Shown: positions 1-11,389 of the stretch, in pieces
Position numbering within the stretch: position 1 is the stretch's first letter
How the letters are laid out: the number at the start of each line of letters is the position of its first letter
Made by a program: the position numbers and the translations under genes
Source of the DNA: Gnetum montanum
Taxonomy: Eukaryota; Streptophyta; Gnetopsida; Gnetales; Gnetaceae
Reading direction: 5' to 3'
DNA length: 64,000 nucleotides
NCBI GenBank assembly: GCA_015680685.1
Contig: MNCI01002989.1
Span: forward strand, 793,095-857,094
The notes under the pieces: generated by a model
What the model saw: only the letters and a program-made list of their open reading frames with translations
The model's database searches: none
What the model was told of the DNA's origin: nothing

Positions 1-1735
1 CCTTCATAGGTGATGGTGAATCCTCCATGTACCATCCAACCATGAACCATCTTAATGAGGTAGCCAAGACCATCAATTGGCTAGTAGATGAACTAGTTCT
101 AATGTTCTTTACATGAAGGGACCCAACCTATATTCACACTAACCCCAATGTCAAATATGTCACTATGTCCATTGTAGGAAAAGCATTCCCTAAATTCTCT
201 AGAAATACAATAGCCTTCTCTATCATGCTAGAGGAAGGAGAAGGAGCAACAATCCTATTCATGTCACATAAGAGTTAGGAAACTATAGTAGAGATGGTTA
301 CAAATAGGATTAGAGAAGCTCTAAGTGCTCATGTGGCATCTATCCTTGATTTTGCTACCATGGAAAATGTCCAAATATCTATAGAAGCTAGGGGTAAATG
401 AATGAGCATAGCATAGAACAAAGAAATATTAGAATGAATGGTTAGAACTAGGCAATTAACTTTAAAGATCTTCAATATCCCAAAAGATATTTTAGTCATC
501 CAATCACAGCTAATGAAAACAAGGGGCAAGTTACTCATCACTAACATGTAACATGAGGAAGCTACCATTAGCAACATAGAACCTGCTGGTCTAATCCATT
601 CATTCTCAAGCCTAAGCTTAAAAAGAATGAAGCTTTTTACCATCTTTAAGAAAAACTATATGAGGTTCAGAATACAAAGGGAATGAAAATCTTTGATGCA
701 TCACTATTAAAAGCAATGAATAATTCTTCTAGTAGTGATCTTTAATAGATACACAAGAAAAATTTTGTGCTAATCCAAGAGAATGACCACCTATTAAACG
801 TTAAGTAGTAGAAGGACCATATAGTGTAATACATCCATTAGTAGCAGGAATAGCTTGCCAAAGTAAACCAGGATGTAAGGAGGTTGCTACTAAAAATAGG
901 AATCTCCTAATAGAAGGTTCATACCCTTTACCATAGAACTACCATTGAGATTACTACCTACAAGAAAAAGGTCCTAAAATATGAAATAACAAGGTTGGAA
1001 TGCTCAAGGAGATCAATGAAAAATAAATCAAATTAGCAAAGGCAAAGGTGAACGAAGCTCTCCAATAACTCATACAAAGAGGTGATGTATGGTAGTCTAT
1101 CTTTGATGGCCTCAATGCCTACAATCAAGCTAAAATACACCTAAAAGAGTTACAAATTGAGGATATAATGGAATAGATGGAGTTAGCCAACCTCTGATAT
1201 GCAAACTTGGCAATGCTAATAGCATGGATACTAATATCAAAACTAGAAAAGCAAGTGGCTAGCTCTTACCTCCTCTATGAGGTAGCTTTCAAGCTTCATA
1301 AGGAAACCAAGAGAAAAAAATTTAAATTTGCTAACATGAAGATTAAAGTTCTTAAGGGAAGATTTAAAAATCAAAGATCAATTATTAAGGACTTGACCAG
1401 AAGAATGAATGACTATAAGGAACTACAAAATCTTATTTGTATGTTTGATATCAAATGTAAATAGTTTGCAACCTAGTTTTTCAATATGAAAGAAACACTT
1501 CCAACCATGCCTTACTTGTGGGATGTAGTAGCACCAACTAATCTAGGAGAAGCCACTTGAACCATCAATGATCCATGAAGCAAGGAGGAAAAGATGAAGG
1601 TGATCCTAGACACCTTCAAGTTTTTAGAAGAAACAACAATACTAGCAAGGAAGCCCAGACCACCAAGAAGATCAAGACATGATGAGGGATCCTCCAAGCC
1701 ATAAGAGACTCCACCTCCAAGAATAGTGTGAAGAT
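1..1735 (+). pseudogene. Element C third ORF (C-terminal part), decayed
   Basis: This is a broken coding region in the last position before the 3' LTR of an Athila-like element. It enters the window mid-protein and is interrupted by many stops, mostly TAG. The best open piece is 1207-1464 (85 codons, lysine-rich, helical). Read across its stops, 1080-1735 aligns by eye with the third ORF of element A at 33096-36132: both share GDVW, IFDGLN, SKLEK, SYLLYE, HK, YK.LQN and a tail with SKEEKMK followed by a proline-rich end. I do not recognise the protein family. The heptad-like, charged composition suggests coiled coil. The position matches the env-like ORF of Athila elements, but I see no clear signal peptide or membrane segment. 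The upstream part, 1-1080, is less well conserved and frameshifted. Confidence 0.6.
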
Positions 1736-1963
1736 CTCATCCCAATCCATTCCATCTATCTAGCACCTACCAATTTTGTTAACTTGTCTAGACTTTTGTA
1801 TAATACACAAATTTTTGTAACCATGCAAATATTTTGTAACATGGCACTCAAAGTTTGTCTATTATTGTAGTCATCCAGTTAGTCTATTGTTAATCCCATA
1901 ATCCCCAAATTTTGTAAATAACTTGGTCCTCTTTATGTTCACTCAAGGATAATTTTTTAGTCA

Positions 1964-1975
1964 GTTGTGGGGGTA
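1964..1975 (+). other. Polypurine tract of element C
   Basis: GTTGTGGGGGTA lies immediately before the TGATAA start of the LTR. The same G-rich tract (reverse complement TACCCCCA) sits at the inner edge of the left LTRs of elements A (32991) and B (59687), which supports its role as plus-strand primer for this family. Confidence 0.75.
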
Positions 1976-2830
1976 TGATAAAGTCTAAGTCAGTTAGCTA
2001 CATCAATGCATGCCTATCGATACAGTTCCATCAATACATCCTTGGACATGTTGGTATGTGCATCAATGTCAATTCTCCTGAAGCTTATATAAATGCATGT
2101 ACCATATGCATTTATGGCATCTTTAATCATTTAAACTCTTGTAGTTTTCTTTTGTAAGAACTTAGCTAAAATTCTCTCTAAATGCATGTAGCATGTATTG
2201 AGTTGATTGAATGGAATTTTATTTAAGTGCATGTTATACCTAGATACTTCTACATGATGGGAATAAAATAAAAATTAATTCCTTCCATTGTAGCACTTGG
2301 AATAGAACTTAGTTTATTTTCACGCGCTTTACTTTAAATGCATTTGACATTTTTGCACTTAGAAAATTAATATTTTACTCCATAAAAACATGAGTACTTC
2401 AAACATGTTATATTAATACTTGATAATCCAAACAATGGATACTTTGTACACCTAACAGTAAACACTTGGTAACCCAGTAGCATTAGTATGTATTCATGAT
2501 AGGTACAAAAAATAGAAATGGATGCTCTACACTTAGGATAGTTTAGATTACTCTTACTTCCATAACTTAGTTAAAAATTAATATTTTAATCAATCTATCA
2601 TTTTAATAATTAAAAAATAATACTAAAACCACAAATATCTTATGCCTCAATCATACTTAACCATACAAATGGAGCTAACACAAGTGATGATTGGAAAGAT
2701 AATGACTAGCAACAACATGCTTAATCACCTAGGATATTAGCCACTCAAAGATTCCATAGAATCTAATAGGATCATGTATTCACACTTGTGATTCATATGG
2801 TTAGGCATAGGGAACACTCATCACTCATCA
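1976..2830 (+). mobile_element. 3' LTR of element C (Athila-like family)
   Basis: The LTR is 855 bp, starts with TGATAAAG and ends with ACTCATCA. A TATA box, TATATAAA, is at 2086-2093. The last 40 bases (ATATGGTTAGGC... to CACTCATCA) match the ends of the solo LTR at 46122-46963 and the outer ends of the LTRs of elements A and B. The next five bases are ATAAC; the matching 5' target copy lies outside the window, as do the 5' LTR, gag and pol. Confidence 0.75.
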
Positions 2831-3944
2831 ATAACAATGTTTAAGTTAGTACAAAGATTCAAATAGAAATTAGATAATTTGATTTTCAAAATTTTAGAAC
2901 TTTGAGTTATAGGGAAGGAAGAATATACAATATTTCAAAGAAGTGATATACCTTAGTAGTGGTAATGAAGATGTAGTTATTAAAAAATTATGTACACATG
3001 ATATTAGTTTTGATCTAATACCATTCATTTCTATGAATACTTTAACGCTAAAGTAGGAAGTAATTCATGTTAATTATTAAAGTTTGGGCATATGGAAAGT
3101 CATGTAGATGAGGAGCCAAATCTAAAGAAGATGTGTCCACTTAATTCATCATATAATTTCATTAGCTAGTGCATATGCTATCAACTTCAAACCATTACTA
3201 TACAAGCTAAATCCTTTAATTTAGGAGCAAATGATTTTCTTAGAAGATGTTTATCAAGAGACTCAGTTTACCAATTATATTACTTTAGTTGTCGATGATG
3301 GATCAACACCTTCCAAGTTACCAAATTATAAGATTTAGTTTCAAAGAGAGAGGTTGAGAAGAAAGAATAAGCCTTACCATCCAAAACATGGCTATTCGAC
3401 CATATTTTCATTATAGCTAAACTACAACTACATCCATTAATCTTAGAAAATAAGGAATTTCTTAATCCTTATTTCATTTTTTCTTATTTATTTATGTAAT
3501 TTTTGAAAAATTATTAAGTAAATAAATATTCTTAGGCAATACAAGTTGGGAATAAGAATTTTTCCTACCTTTAGTTAGGTAATTATAGAAAATGCAATGC
3601 ACATAGTATAACTTTGATTAGGCTTTTGATTGATAGTAGGTAGATATTTAATTCACCTATTATTATTTCCATAGGATTAATGTAAATTATTGATATGATA
3701 GCAGAAATATTTTCTCTTAGTTTTTTTTTCTAACTTATATTTCTATAGAATGAGCAAGATAACTTTAAATCTAAATCCCATTAAAAAAAAGAAATCAAAA
3801 TATTAGAGCATAAAAAAAGATCCTATCATAGTACTGAAAAAAAATCAAAGTATTAGAGTATTGAAAAATATCCTAATGTGAATTCTTTCAATGTCAAATG
3901 AAAGCTAAGTGTGTAGTTTCTTAATGCTACGAATTTGATACCAA
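2831..3944. other. Intergenic AT-rich DNA
   Basis: No coding region or clear repeat is recognised here. The stretch is strongly AT-rich with several A or T runs (for example around 3720 and 3780) and probably consists of decayed transposon DNA. Confidence 0.4.
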
Positions 3945-4108
3945 ATTGGATTGAATCTCTCGTCTATCCTAAGGAATGTGGGCTTCCTTTATGTTGTAAA
4001 TTCTCGATTTGAATAAGAATAAAGCTTTAATTTTCTTTTCTTGTTCAATTTGATATTTTATGACATTAAGAAAGCTTGTATTGTGGAATCCATGGGAGCT
4101 CCTCATTA
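3945..4108 (+). mobile_element. Truncated 5' LTR end of element F
   Basis: This 164-bp piece matches the last part of the LTR at 6333-7267: both contain GGAATGTGGGCTT, ATGTTGTAAATTCTC, TCTTTTCTTGTTCAA and GTGGAATCCATGGGAGCTC, and end near CTCAT(T/C)A. The first roughly 770 bp of this LTR are missing or unrecognisable. A primer site follows directly, which fixes the orientation as plus strand. Confidence 0.75.
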
Positions 4109-4111
4109 GAT

Positions 4112-4125
4112 TTGTATTAGAGTAG
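4112..4125 (+). other. Primer-binding site of element F (tRNA-Met type)
   Basis: TTGTATTAGAGTAG resembles the common plant primer site TGGTATCAGAGC, complementary to the 3' end of initiator tRNA-Met. It lies three bases after the LTR end. Confidence 0.6.
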
Positions 4126-4467
4126 CTTGGAATTGAAGATAATTTCATTCAAGTGGATAATTCTTATCTCAATTATAAAAAATCACTTTAAATTCTCAAG
4201 ATTAGGTGAATTCTCTCTTGCTAATTGGTCCATTCATCTTAGGTTTGAAAATATCCCTTTTATCTCTAAGTTTATCATATCTTTCAAGATTTTGAAGATG
4301 CTTGTAGAATTGGATATACATTAGCTTGTACTAGCTAGGATTTGAAGATCTTGCACTTAGTTTTGTAAAGATATGAGTATTCTTGATTTTAGTCCTTGAG
4401 AACTCTTGAATATTTCAATATTTCTTATAGAATTTTATGAAAATTATTTTTTAGATCATTTTCCATT

Positions 4468-6096
4468 ATGCCTTCAAAGAAGAAGACAATTCAAGATTTA
4501 TTAAGAAATATGGAGAAATTAAAGAATACCTTGGGAAATATTATGAGGAGAATTGAAAGAATATCTTCTAGTTGTCAAGGAAAGGAAGAATATGTAAGGT
4601 TTAGTGAATTATAGATCAATGAGAAAAGAAGTTCTCAAGTATCTCTTATTAAGTGAAGGAGTTCTCAATACTCAAAGGTTTTAAGAGGGAACCAAAAGCT
4701 TCATCAAAGGAACTAAGAGATATTCAAAGTCTAGGATGGTGTATGCTACTAATAAAGGAGAGTTCCTACCTCATAAGTCATGGGAGGTGAAAGATCAAAG
4801 CCAAAGAAGTATTCAAAATTAATGAATTTCTTCAAGGAAGACCAAAGGTAGCACTAGAAGGTATGGTACTCATTCTTTTTGCAATTGTTCTATACCTTGT
4901 AGCAAGTGAAAGGAGATTTTAAGCCAAGTTAAGGTTATCTCATGGAAGAGAGGTGAGTCTTCTAGCTAAGGTATGTGGAATGATGATTACTTTTATGATT
5001 TTTTTTAATGAAATTAATGTTAAAGACATGGAGAAGAGTTTACCTTTTGAGTTGGTACCTCCAAAATGGAATGAAGAGCTTATTGATGATTCCTTTAAAG
5101 AGGAAAAGACATTGGAATTAGGAACTCCTATTTGGAATCTTGAACCAAGCTTTATTAAGATTTGATAGCTACATGTTAAAGATCAAGTTGAACCAAAGAT
5201 GGATGTGGCAAGTCATGAAGAGGTAAGGAAGTATGCATTTTATCTTGCAAATGGTAGTAATGTCTCTCATGTTGAAGCTAGTGTGATGGATGCTAGTTTT
5301 CACTTCAACTTGGTAGTGCTTTGCTTAATTGTAATGATGATAAATCATGATCATTATGGTATTTGTAATGAAATTATGAGTCATGTTTTTTGCAATGAAA
5401 GCAATGTGACTTTTGATGCCACTGTTAGTGAGAGGAAGGCTAATAATAGTAATGCCTTTGATGATGATGGCTATTTACATAGTCATGATAGAAAGGTCAT
5501 TATTAATATTGATGAAGGCATTGGTAATGATTCCATTATATAGAATTTGGATATGCTTGCTATTGCTTAGAGCAATCATGAATTTGTGAAATGTATTGAA
5601 GAACTTGATTATCTTAACTATGAAATTGATGAGTAGCATAAAGATAATCCAAGTTGTTGTGGTGCTAATGGTGAAAGGAAGCTAAGTGGTAGTATTCTAA
5701 ATACCAAAAAGAAGAAGGTAAAGAAGAGAAAAAAGAAGGGAAGAAAGGATGTTGGGTTAAGGAAGCCTAATCCTTTTGCTTTTTCTTATTCTTTTTTTGT
5801 TGCAAGTTTGAGTCATCATGGAGATGTAAGGAAAGCATTCCAAAGGAGATGATCAAATGAAGGAAGCATGGTGGGACATGAGGACAAGCCTTCATGAGCA
5901 AGGGAAGCTTAAAACCAAAATCTTAATTGACACCCATGTTCATGATTTTGATGCACTGATTCTGGATTGTTATGCTAATTATGATTACATTGAGTCATGG
6001 GGGCTTGGTGCCTTCCAACTTGTGAAAGGTCATTAAGCATTACATTTTTTAAGGATGGAAGTGATGATGACGATATCATCCAACCCTAGTGAATGA
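4468..6096 (+). pseudogene. Unrecognised protein of element F, decayed
   Basis: This coding region fills the whole 2.2-kb interior of element F. The likely start is the ATG at 4468, giving a basic N-terminus (MPSKKKTIQDLLRN) and an amphipathic, coiled-coil-like first 45 residues. Later open pieces are 4953-5165 and 5199-5543. The middle is acidic, the part at 5700-5770 is very lysine-rich, and it is followed by NPFAFSYSFF and HHGDVRKAF. Near the end, after a frameshift, come the phrases ILIDTHVHDFDALILDCYA and SWGLGAFQLVKGH. I see no zinc knuckle, aspartic protease, RT, RNase H or integrase motif. It sits directly after the primer site where gag would be, so either it replaces gag or gag-pol was deleted. 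Stops at 4612, 4654 and 5165 and at least one frameshift show it is dead here. Confidence 0.5.
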
Positions 6097-6321
6097 GTGC
6101 CCTATTTGTATATGTACGTGTGTTTATATATATCATGCATACATCTTGTTATATGTTTATGTGGGTTTTGAAATAAGTTTTGGATGAGAGAGACAAAATG
6201 TTGTGAGCTCTAAATATTCCATGTATGTTGTACTTTAGTTTGTGTGTGAATTGTGACCTATGTGATGGATAATAACTATTCAAAGTGTAAGGACCTCTTG
6301 TGTGGGAATCAAGAATCTTTT

Positions 6322-6332
6322 AAGGAGGAGGA
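6322..6332 (+). other. Polypurine tract of element F
   Basis: AAGGAGGAGGA precedes the start of the LTR at 6333. Confidence 0.6.
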
Positions 6333-7267
6333 TAATAAGCTAATGTACTATCTCTCTAATGATGGGGTCTTTCCCTAAAGTTTTGATATGTTTTAGAGTG
6401 TTTTGGGCTCATTTTGATGAGTTTAGGAGGCTCTAGAATCTATGAGGACTTGTTTAGATGCATCCAAAGTTTTCAAATCTCAAAACAAGTGTTTTCAATT
6501 TTAGCCTTGGTAGGAGAGTTATCTCCCCATCATGCAAGACATCTCCCTCATAGGAAAGATGCCTTTCTCAAGATGTCTCCTACAAGACATCAACTCCAAG
6601 ATGTCTTCCCCAACTCCAAGACGTCTCTTGCAAGACATCTCCTCCAAGAAGTCTTCCCCAACTCCAAGGTGTCTCCTCTAAGATTTGGTTGTTTTGGGAA
6701 AGACATGTCTTGCTTCTCCAAGACATCTTGTATAGATTCCAACAAACTTCAAATTGAATTTTAATGTGGAGGGAAGACAAAGGGTCACTTAAAAAGCTAT
6801 AAAAAGGCATCAAAGGCTTAAGTTTGGGTAGGCTAATCAAAATGGAGAAGGTTAGTCTCAAAGAATGAGGCTAGTCCTAAGAGAGAAGGTTGGTCTCAAG
6901 AGTGAGGTAAGAGATCCTTAATAGAGTGTCTTAGGAAAGGGAGTGTGAAGCTCATCTTGAGCACTCTTGTTCTTCTTATTGGTGAGTCATTATTAGCCAT
7001 TGTGTGGAGAGTTGTGAGAAAAGAGAGTAGAGAGAGAGCCTTGGCCAATTGCCTTGGTTTCCATTGTTATGTGTGTGATTACTTTGATTGAGTGGTATGA
7101 GAATTGGATTGAATCTTTTGTTTGTCCTTGGGAATGTGGGCTTTTTTTATGTTGTAAATTCTCCATTTGAGCAAGAATAAAATTTTTATTTTCTTTTCTT
7201 GTTCAAATTTGATGTTTTATGACATTGAAAGAGCTTGGATTGTGGAATCCATGGGAGCTCCTCATCA
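6333..7267 (+). mobile_element. 3' LTR of element F
   Basis: The LTR is about 935 bp, from TAATAAGC (probably a mutated TG start) to CTCATCA. Its end matches 3945-4108. Its middle (6380-6520) also resembles the LTR of element E at 24170-24290: both contain CTCATTTTGATGAGT followed by CTAGGAGG or TTAGGAGG, and CAAAACAAG. The octamer array at 6537-6728 lies inside. The LTR abuts another LTR at 7268 without its first ten bases, so F probably inserted into that older LTR. Confidence 0.75.
6537..6728. repeat. Array of AGACATCT/AGATGTCT octamers in the F LTR
   Basis: About ten copies of the octamer AGACATCT or its reverse complement AGATGTCT, several with one change, lie in 192 bp. They are separated by CTCC- and TTCC-rich spacers. 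The same octamer forms arrays in the LTRs of elements E and D2. Confidence 0.75.
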
Positions 7268-7745
7268 CCATTCCCAAATGGTACTATTTATAATTAGGTT
7301 TTGTAATTATTGATAAAAAACTTTGAATGAAAGGGCACATTGTAATTACAAGCAAGTGTTTTGAAGGAACCTTTGGGGATTTGACCTAAGGTATTTATAC
7401 TAATAACTTAGAGGTTGTGCTAATATGGAGTTGCATAGCCATAAATGGTAAGGATGGATGGATGAAATGAGATAGGAAGGGATTGTTCACTTCTTCTACT
7501 TAGGTCTAGGCCCAAGTATGGTGGCAATAGTGCATTACTTCTAAGGGATAACACTAACAAAAGACAACCTTAGGACCTTTCAAAGGATAATAAAATACAT
7601 TTATTCTATTCTAATTTTTTTTATCAATAAAGTTTCTTTTCTAGTTTTCTTTTTTCATTTTTGTTTTTTGTTATTTTACACATAGTGTTGAATTGTACTT
7701 ATGTTTTACGTTTGTTATGCCATGTGGGAAAGCAATGTCATAATG
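7268..7745 (+). mobile_element. Truncated LTR, relative of the solo LTR at 8947
   Basis: The sequence starts at CCATTCCCAAATG, which corresponds to base 11 of the solo LTR at 8947-9408. It then shares the same order of blocks: a region with GTGGCAAT, the TATCAATAAAG block, a long T-rich stretch, CATA(G/A)TGTTGAAT and a closing ATGTCA. The right boundary is approximate. The first ten bases were apparently lost at the junction with element F. Confidence 0.6.
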
Positions 7746-8941
7746 ATTATGGCTAAGAACATAAAAAACGTCACTATTGACATCTTGTGCCTCTTCATAA
7801 TCCATGCCATGTTATTAGGTTTTTCCATATAATGATTTCAAGAAGATTAATGGAGTCTACCTGAATATGGTCAAGGATAAAGAATGTTGTTTTTAGATGT
7901 TTAATACAATAGATTGAGTATAGGTTGGAATGATAAATCATGGATAAGGTACTAGTGCCATGGTATGATATGCTGAAAGGTAAAATCAACGAAAAAATTG
8001 TCGGTAACTTTTGTTAGCAAGTTGAGTCACAAAGTATTAAAAGCCTTCTTGAAAGAAATAATGCTGTACATTTTAAAAAATGTTTTTAATTTTCTTTCTA
8101 ATTCTAGTGTAATTTTTTCCATTTTAACACGAGGGCTTGCAATTTCTCAAGTATGACAAATTAATTTGCTTTTAGGAGGTTTCTTTCCCTAGAATCGGCC
8201 CTTGCTTTTAGCAGCACCTCCGATGGCTCAGCCTCCGCCTGAACAACACTGATGTCGCCACTCAGAAAGTATCTGTCTGACGTGTACTTGTTTGAACCAT
8301 CACAAAGCAAGAGAATTTGACTTTCCAATCCAATCTGTTTTTCCCACTACGCAAACAGGTAAACACATGTAGCACGAGTGAACAGTGCTAAGGAGATCGC
8401 TTAAAAATGTTGAACGTTCCTGCATTATTTGTCTTTGACTGTTGAATATTACATTTTCAGCATTAATTGTCTTTGACTGTTGACTTCTAGGTTTACAGCT
8501 GTGGCCTGTGGCTGCTTTTTTACGACTACTCACTGTTTATTAGTCAAGAGGATGAGGATGGATGACGACATAACCTGTATCTTGCTTAGGCTTGCAGGCA
8601 TGGAAATGTATGCGGTTACTAAAACTCAAGCTTGTTATTAATACATGGGCCCAGGAGTAATAACCTTGGATTGAAATTTCTGATCTGATGAGGCAAAATG
8701 ACAGCCACTTTTTAAAATCAGATTCAAAAAATTTGAATAAATCAATATAAGAATCAAATTAAAATTATCGATACTAGCAAAATAAAGCACTTATATCCAC
8801 CCATGTTGGTAGCTTCATTTTTCTAATTTTTTCATTTAAGGACTCAGTTAGAGTGGAAAATCAAATATCGAAATTTTAGTTTTCCATTGGCATCAAAATT
8901 AGTAATGAACAATATAGTAAATTTAAAATTTCAATTAAAAT
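7746..8941. other. Non-coding upstream block, less repeat-like at 8160-8560
   Basis: No gene is supported. The part at 8160-8560 is richer in G and C than its surroundings and shows no similarity to other repeats in the window, so it may be original low-copy DNA upstream of the chitinase. It contains the W-box cluster listed separately. The open frame 8300-8533 on the minus strand has no recognisable features. Confidence 0.4.
8422..8485 (+). promoter_or_regulatory. Direct repeat carrying three W-boxes
   Basis: A 24-base unit occurs at 8422-8445 and again at 8460-8483 with one mismatch; its core is GTCTTTGACTGTTGA. Together with the following bases it gives three TTGACT W-boxes at 8435-8440, 8473-8478 and 8480-8485. 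W-boxes bind WRKY factors in defence genes. Whether these serve the chitinase is inference. Confidence 0.5.
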
Positions 8942-8946
8942 ATAAT

Positions 8947-9408
8947 TGTCACATCCCCATTCCCAAATGATGTTGATGCATAAAAAGATGGTGCCTTTTC
9001 ATAACAAAAGTTATTGTTATCATAACAAGGCTTGAAAAGGGCAATTGTATTTAAGAGCCGATATAGGCAAGTCACAAGAGTCTAAGTGAAGTGGGATAGG
9101 AAGTGGACTAGCTATCCCTTTTGAACGGGTTATAGGCCTAACCCTGGTGGCAATGTTGGATTGCCTCTAAGAGATAGATGCTGAAGGAAGAGAACCCCAA
9201 GGAACACTCGGAGCACAATCTGAATACACTATTCCATATCAATAAAGCAATCTTTTCTTTCTCTTTTTGCATTTTTCCTATTATTTTCTTTGTGCATAAT
9301 GTTGAATGTTACATATAGTTTGCATTTGGTATACTGTCTTCATACGCATAATGTCTAATATATCGTATATTTGATGTTTTCCATGACATCCAAGGACTGG
9401 ATGTCACA
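8947..9408 (+). mobile_element. Solo LTR with target duplication ATAAT
   Basis: The 462-bp sequence begins TGTCACATCC and ends GGATGTCACA, and is flanked by the 5-bp direct repeat ATAAT at 8942-8946 and 9409-9413. No coding region or primer site is attached. This is the expected product of LTR-LTR recombination that removes the interior. It contains TATCAATAAAG, a plausible polyadenylation region. Confidence 0.85.
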
Positions 9409-9604
9409 ATAATGTTATTTGTTAGACTAAATGTCTAATTCAATTTTAAATCGGCTTCAATGATGCATTGCGATATATTGCAGATCTCATGTCTCAAACT
9501 ATAGTGATAACTAATAAGAATGGTACACTAAGTTGACAACGTTTATTGGGATAGCTTTGAGGGAATTTTAGGACACATAGCTATTGTCAGTTGTATGTCA
9601 TTCA

Positions 9605-9619
9605 TGCACAATGCATCAT
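9605..9619. repeat. Left target-site duplication of the LINE
   Basis: TGCACAATGCATCAT at 9605-9619 matches TGTACAATGCATCGT at 14710-14724 in 13 of 15 positions. The left copy runs straight into the T-run that represents the poly(A) tail of the minus-strand LINE. Confidence 0.75.
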
Positions 9620-11389
9620 TTTTTTTTTGAGAAAATATCAAGTAAATTTAATTAAATTCAACATATGTATAAAAACAACCCATTTCCAAAAATCAGGGAG
9701 AAAATGTCCCTCAAAAAAAGGCATCCCAACAGCAAAAAGTCCTCTTCAAAGATCCCTAACTCAACCCTCCCAACCAACATAGCAAGGGAGATCCATGGGA
9801 AAAACCCATACAATAGCCAACCCAAACCAAACATACCCAACACACCTTGGCCAAGCGAACCAACACAAAATAGTAAACATTAAACCAACCCCCTACATAT
9901 GCTGAGGTAGAGTGAAAGATGATTCAATCATAGAGGTTTAAAGGCAACAAAATTAGTTTCCTATTGAAACTCAAGAAAAGTATGTTTGACTTATCCAAAT
10001 GAAATTTTGCAGTCATTAACTAGGTATGCCATTGGAGAGCAGCCTAAGAAGCCTCCTTATTGAAGCCCATAAGCATGTATGGGCACTGACCTACTTGTAG
10101 CCATTGTTGAACCTCTGCCTCATGTGCCTTGTCAAATCGTTGTTGCATTTGTTATTCCTCAACAAATGTCCTATCTAGTTACTCTTTTTCTACTTCTTCA
10201 CAATGCTACTACTCAACATCCTCCTCCTATAGGATCTCTACGCAAATTTCTTGGTGGAGCTCTTGTTTTTTCTCTTTCCATCACAAGGCTTCTTGATGTT
10301 CCAACTATTACTAAAGTTGCTCCAACTCCTCTATATGGCATTGGTGTTTGACCTAGGTCTTTGCCTAAACATCCCGCATCTATTAGATTATAATCGCCTT
10401 TTATCGACTTCTTTGTTCCTCCTAAACCTGAGCCATTGTATCTTCTAGCGTCTGATAGAACCAAGTGTCCTCTGCCCTCATCAATACATTCTTATGATCC
10501 ATATGAGATGTCTCCCCATGCTCCTGAGGGGGTGCAAAGGATGACATCCCTACATCCCTAAACACCTCAGCCATAAGTTGTACCTTGTGTTGATAAAATC
10601 GGTGAATGATGGGTCACAACAATGGGTTCTATGGCCGTGTAGCCTACCACAACACTAAAATGAAACCAAAGTACCAACCTTGGCATTCCTACCTTAGGGA
10701 CACCAAAAAGAACTTAGGTAAGTTAACTGGACGCAACTCCCTCATGCATCAGGGAACAACAAAACGAGTGCATTGTAGCTTTCAAGTGTTGGCTGATTGG
10801 ATGAAATATCTATCCAAAAGTTTCACAACCTCCTACAACAGTTGTAGAAATGCAAGCCTTGATACCTAGCCACTCACAATATTGGGGACATTGCTTGGGG
10901 AAAATGCTGCAACATCCTATAGCCCCCTTCTAGTAGGTAAAATGACCTTCCCTAGGGTCGACACCCCCAAATAGCCCACAAGTGCCTGTTTAGTGATGGT
11001 AATAAAGACTCTGTAAAAAGTGATAATATCACCTCACCAATTTTTATAAAAACTAGCATTGGGGAGGTCTAGGTCACCCACCAACAATAGCAAAACCTTC
11101 ATCCAACCCATGGTTATAAAAACCTCCCACAGTTATCATTTCTATTGGTATTTATCTATGTTTGGTTCAAACATCGGGGTGGCCCCAATGACCACAGAAG
11201 TTTCCACCCACATCCTTGTAGTCAAACAAGCAATGCACACTAGGTTGTGAGCCTACTTTGACCAAAAGACTACAACATTCCACATTGTCTAGATATGCCG
11301 AAGAATAGAGGTGCTGATGTTGTCCCCCACAATGTGTAGAGAAGGAGGGGGCTTTAGGAGTCACTATACCACAATCGTAAAAGACTAGT

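Noticed and set aside
3005-3030. Antisense sequence resembling a tRNA-Met primer site (AATGGTATTAGATC on the minus strand)
   Set aside because: Only a short match, and no LTR or gag relic could be placed next to it.
6580-6861. Minus-strand frame rich in ETSWSWGR repeats
   Set aside because: Its apparent protein repeats come from the octamer array of the F LTR.
10079-10869. Plus-strand frames at 10079-10351 and 10606-10869 as genes
   Set aside because: They lie antisense within the LINE and show no start context or domain.
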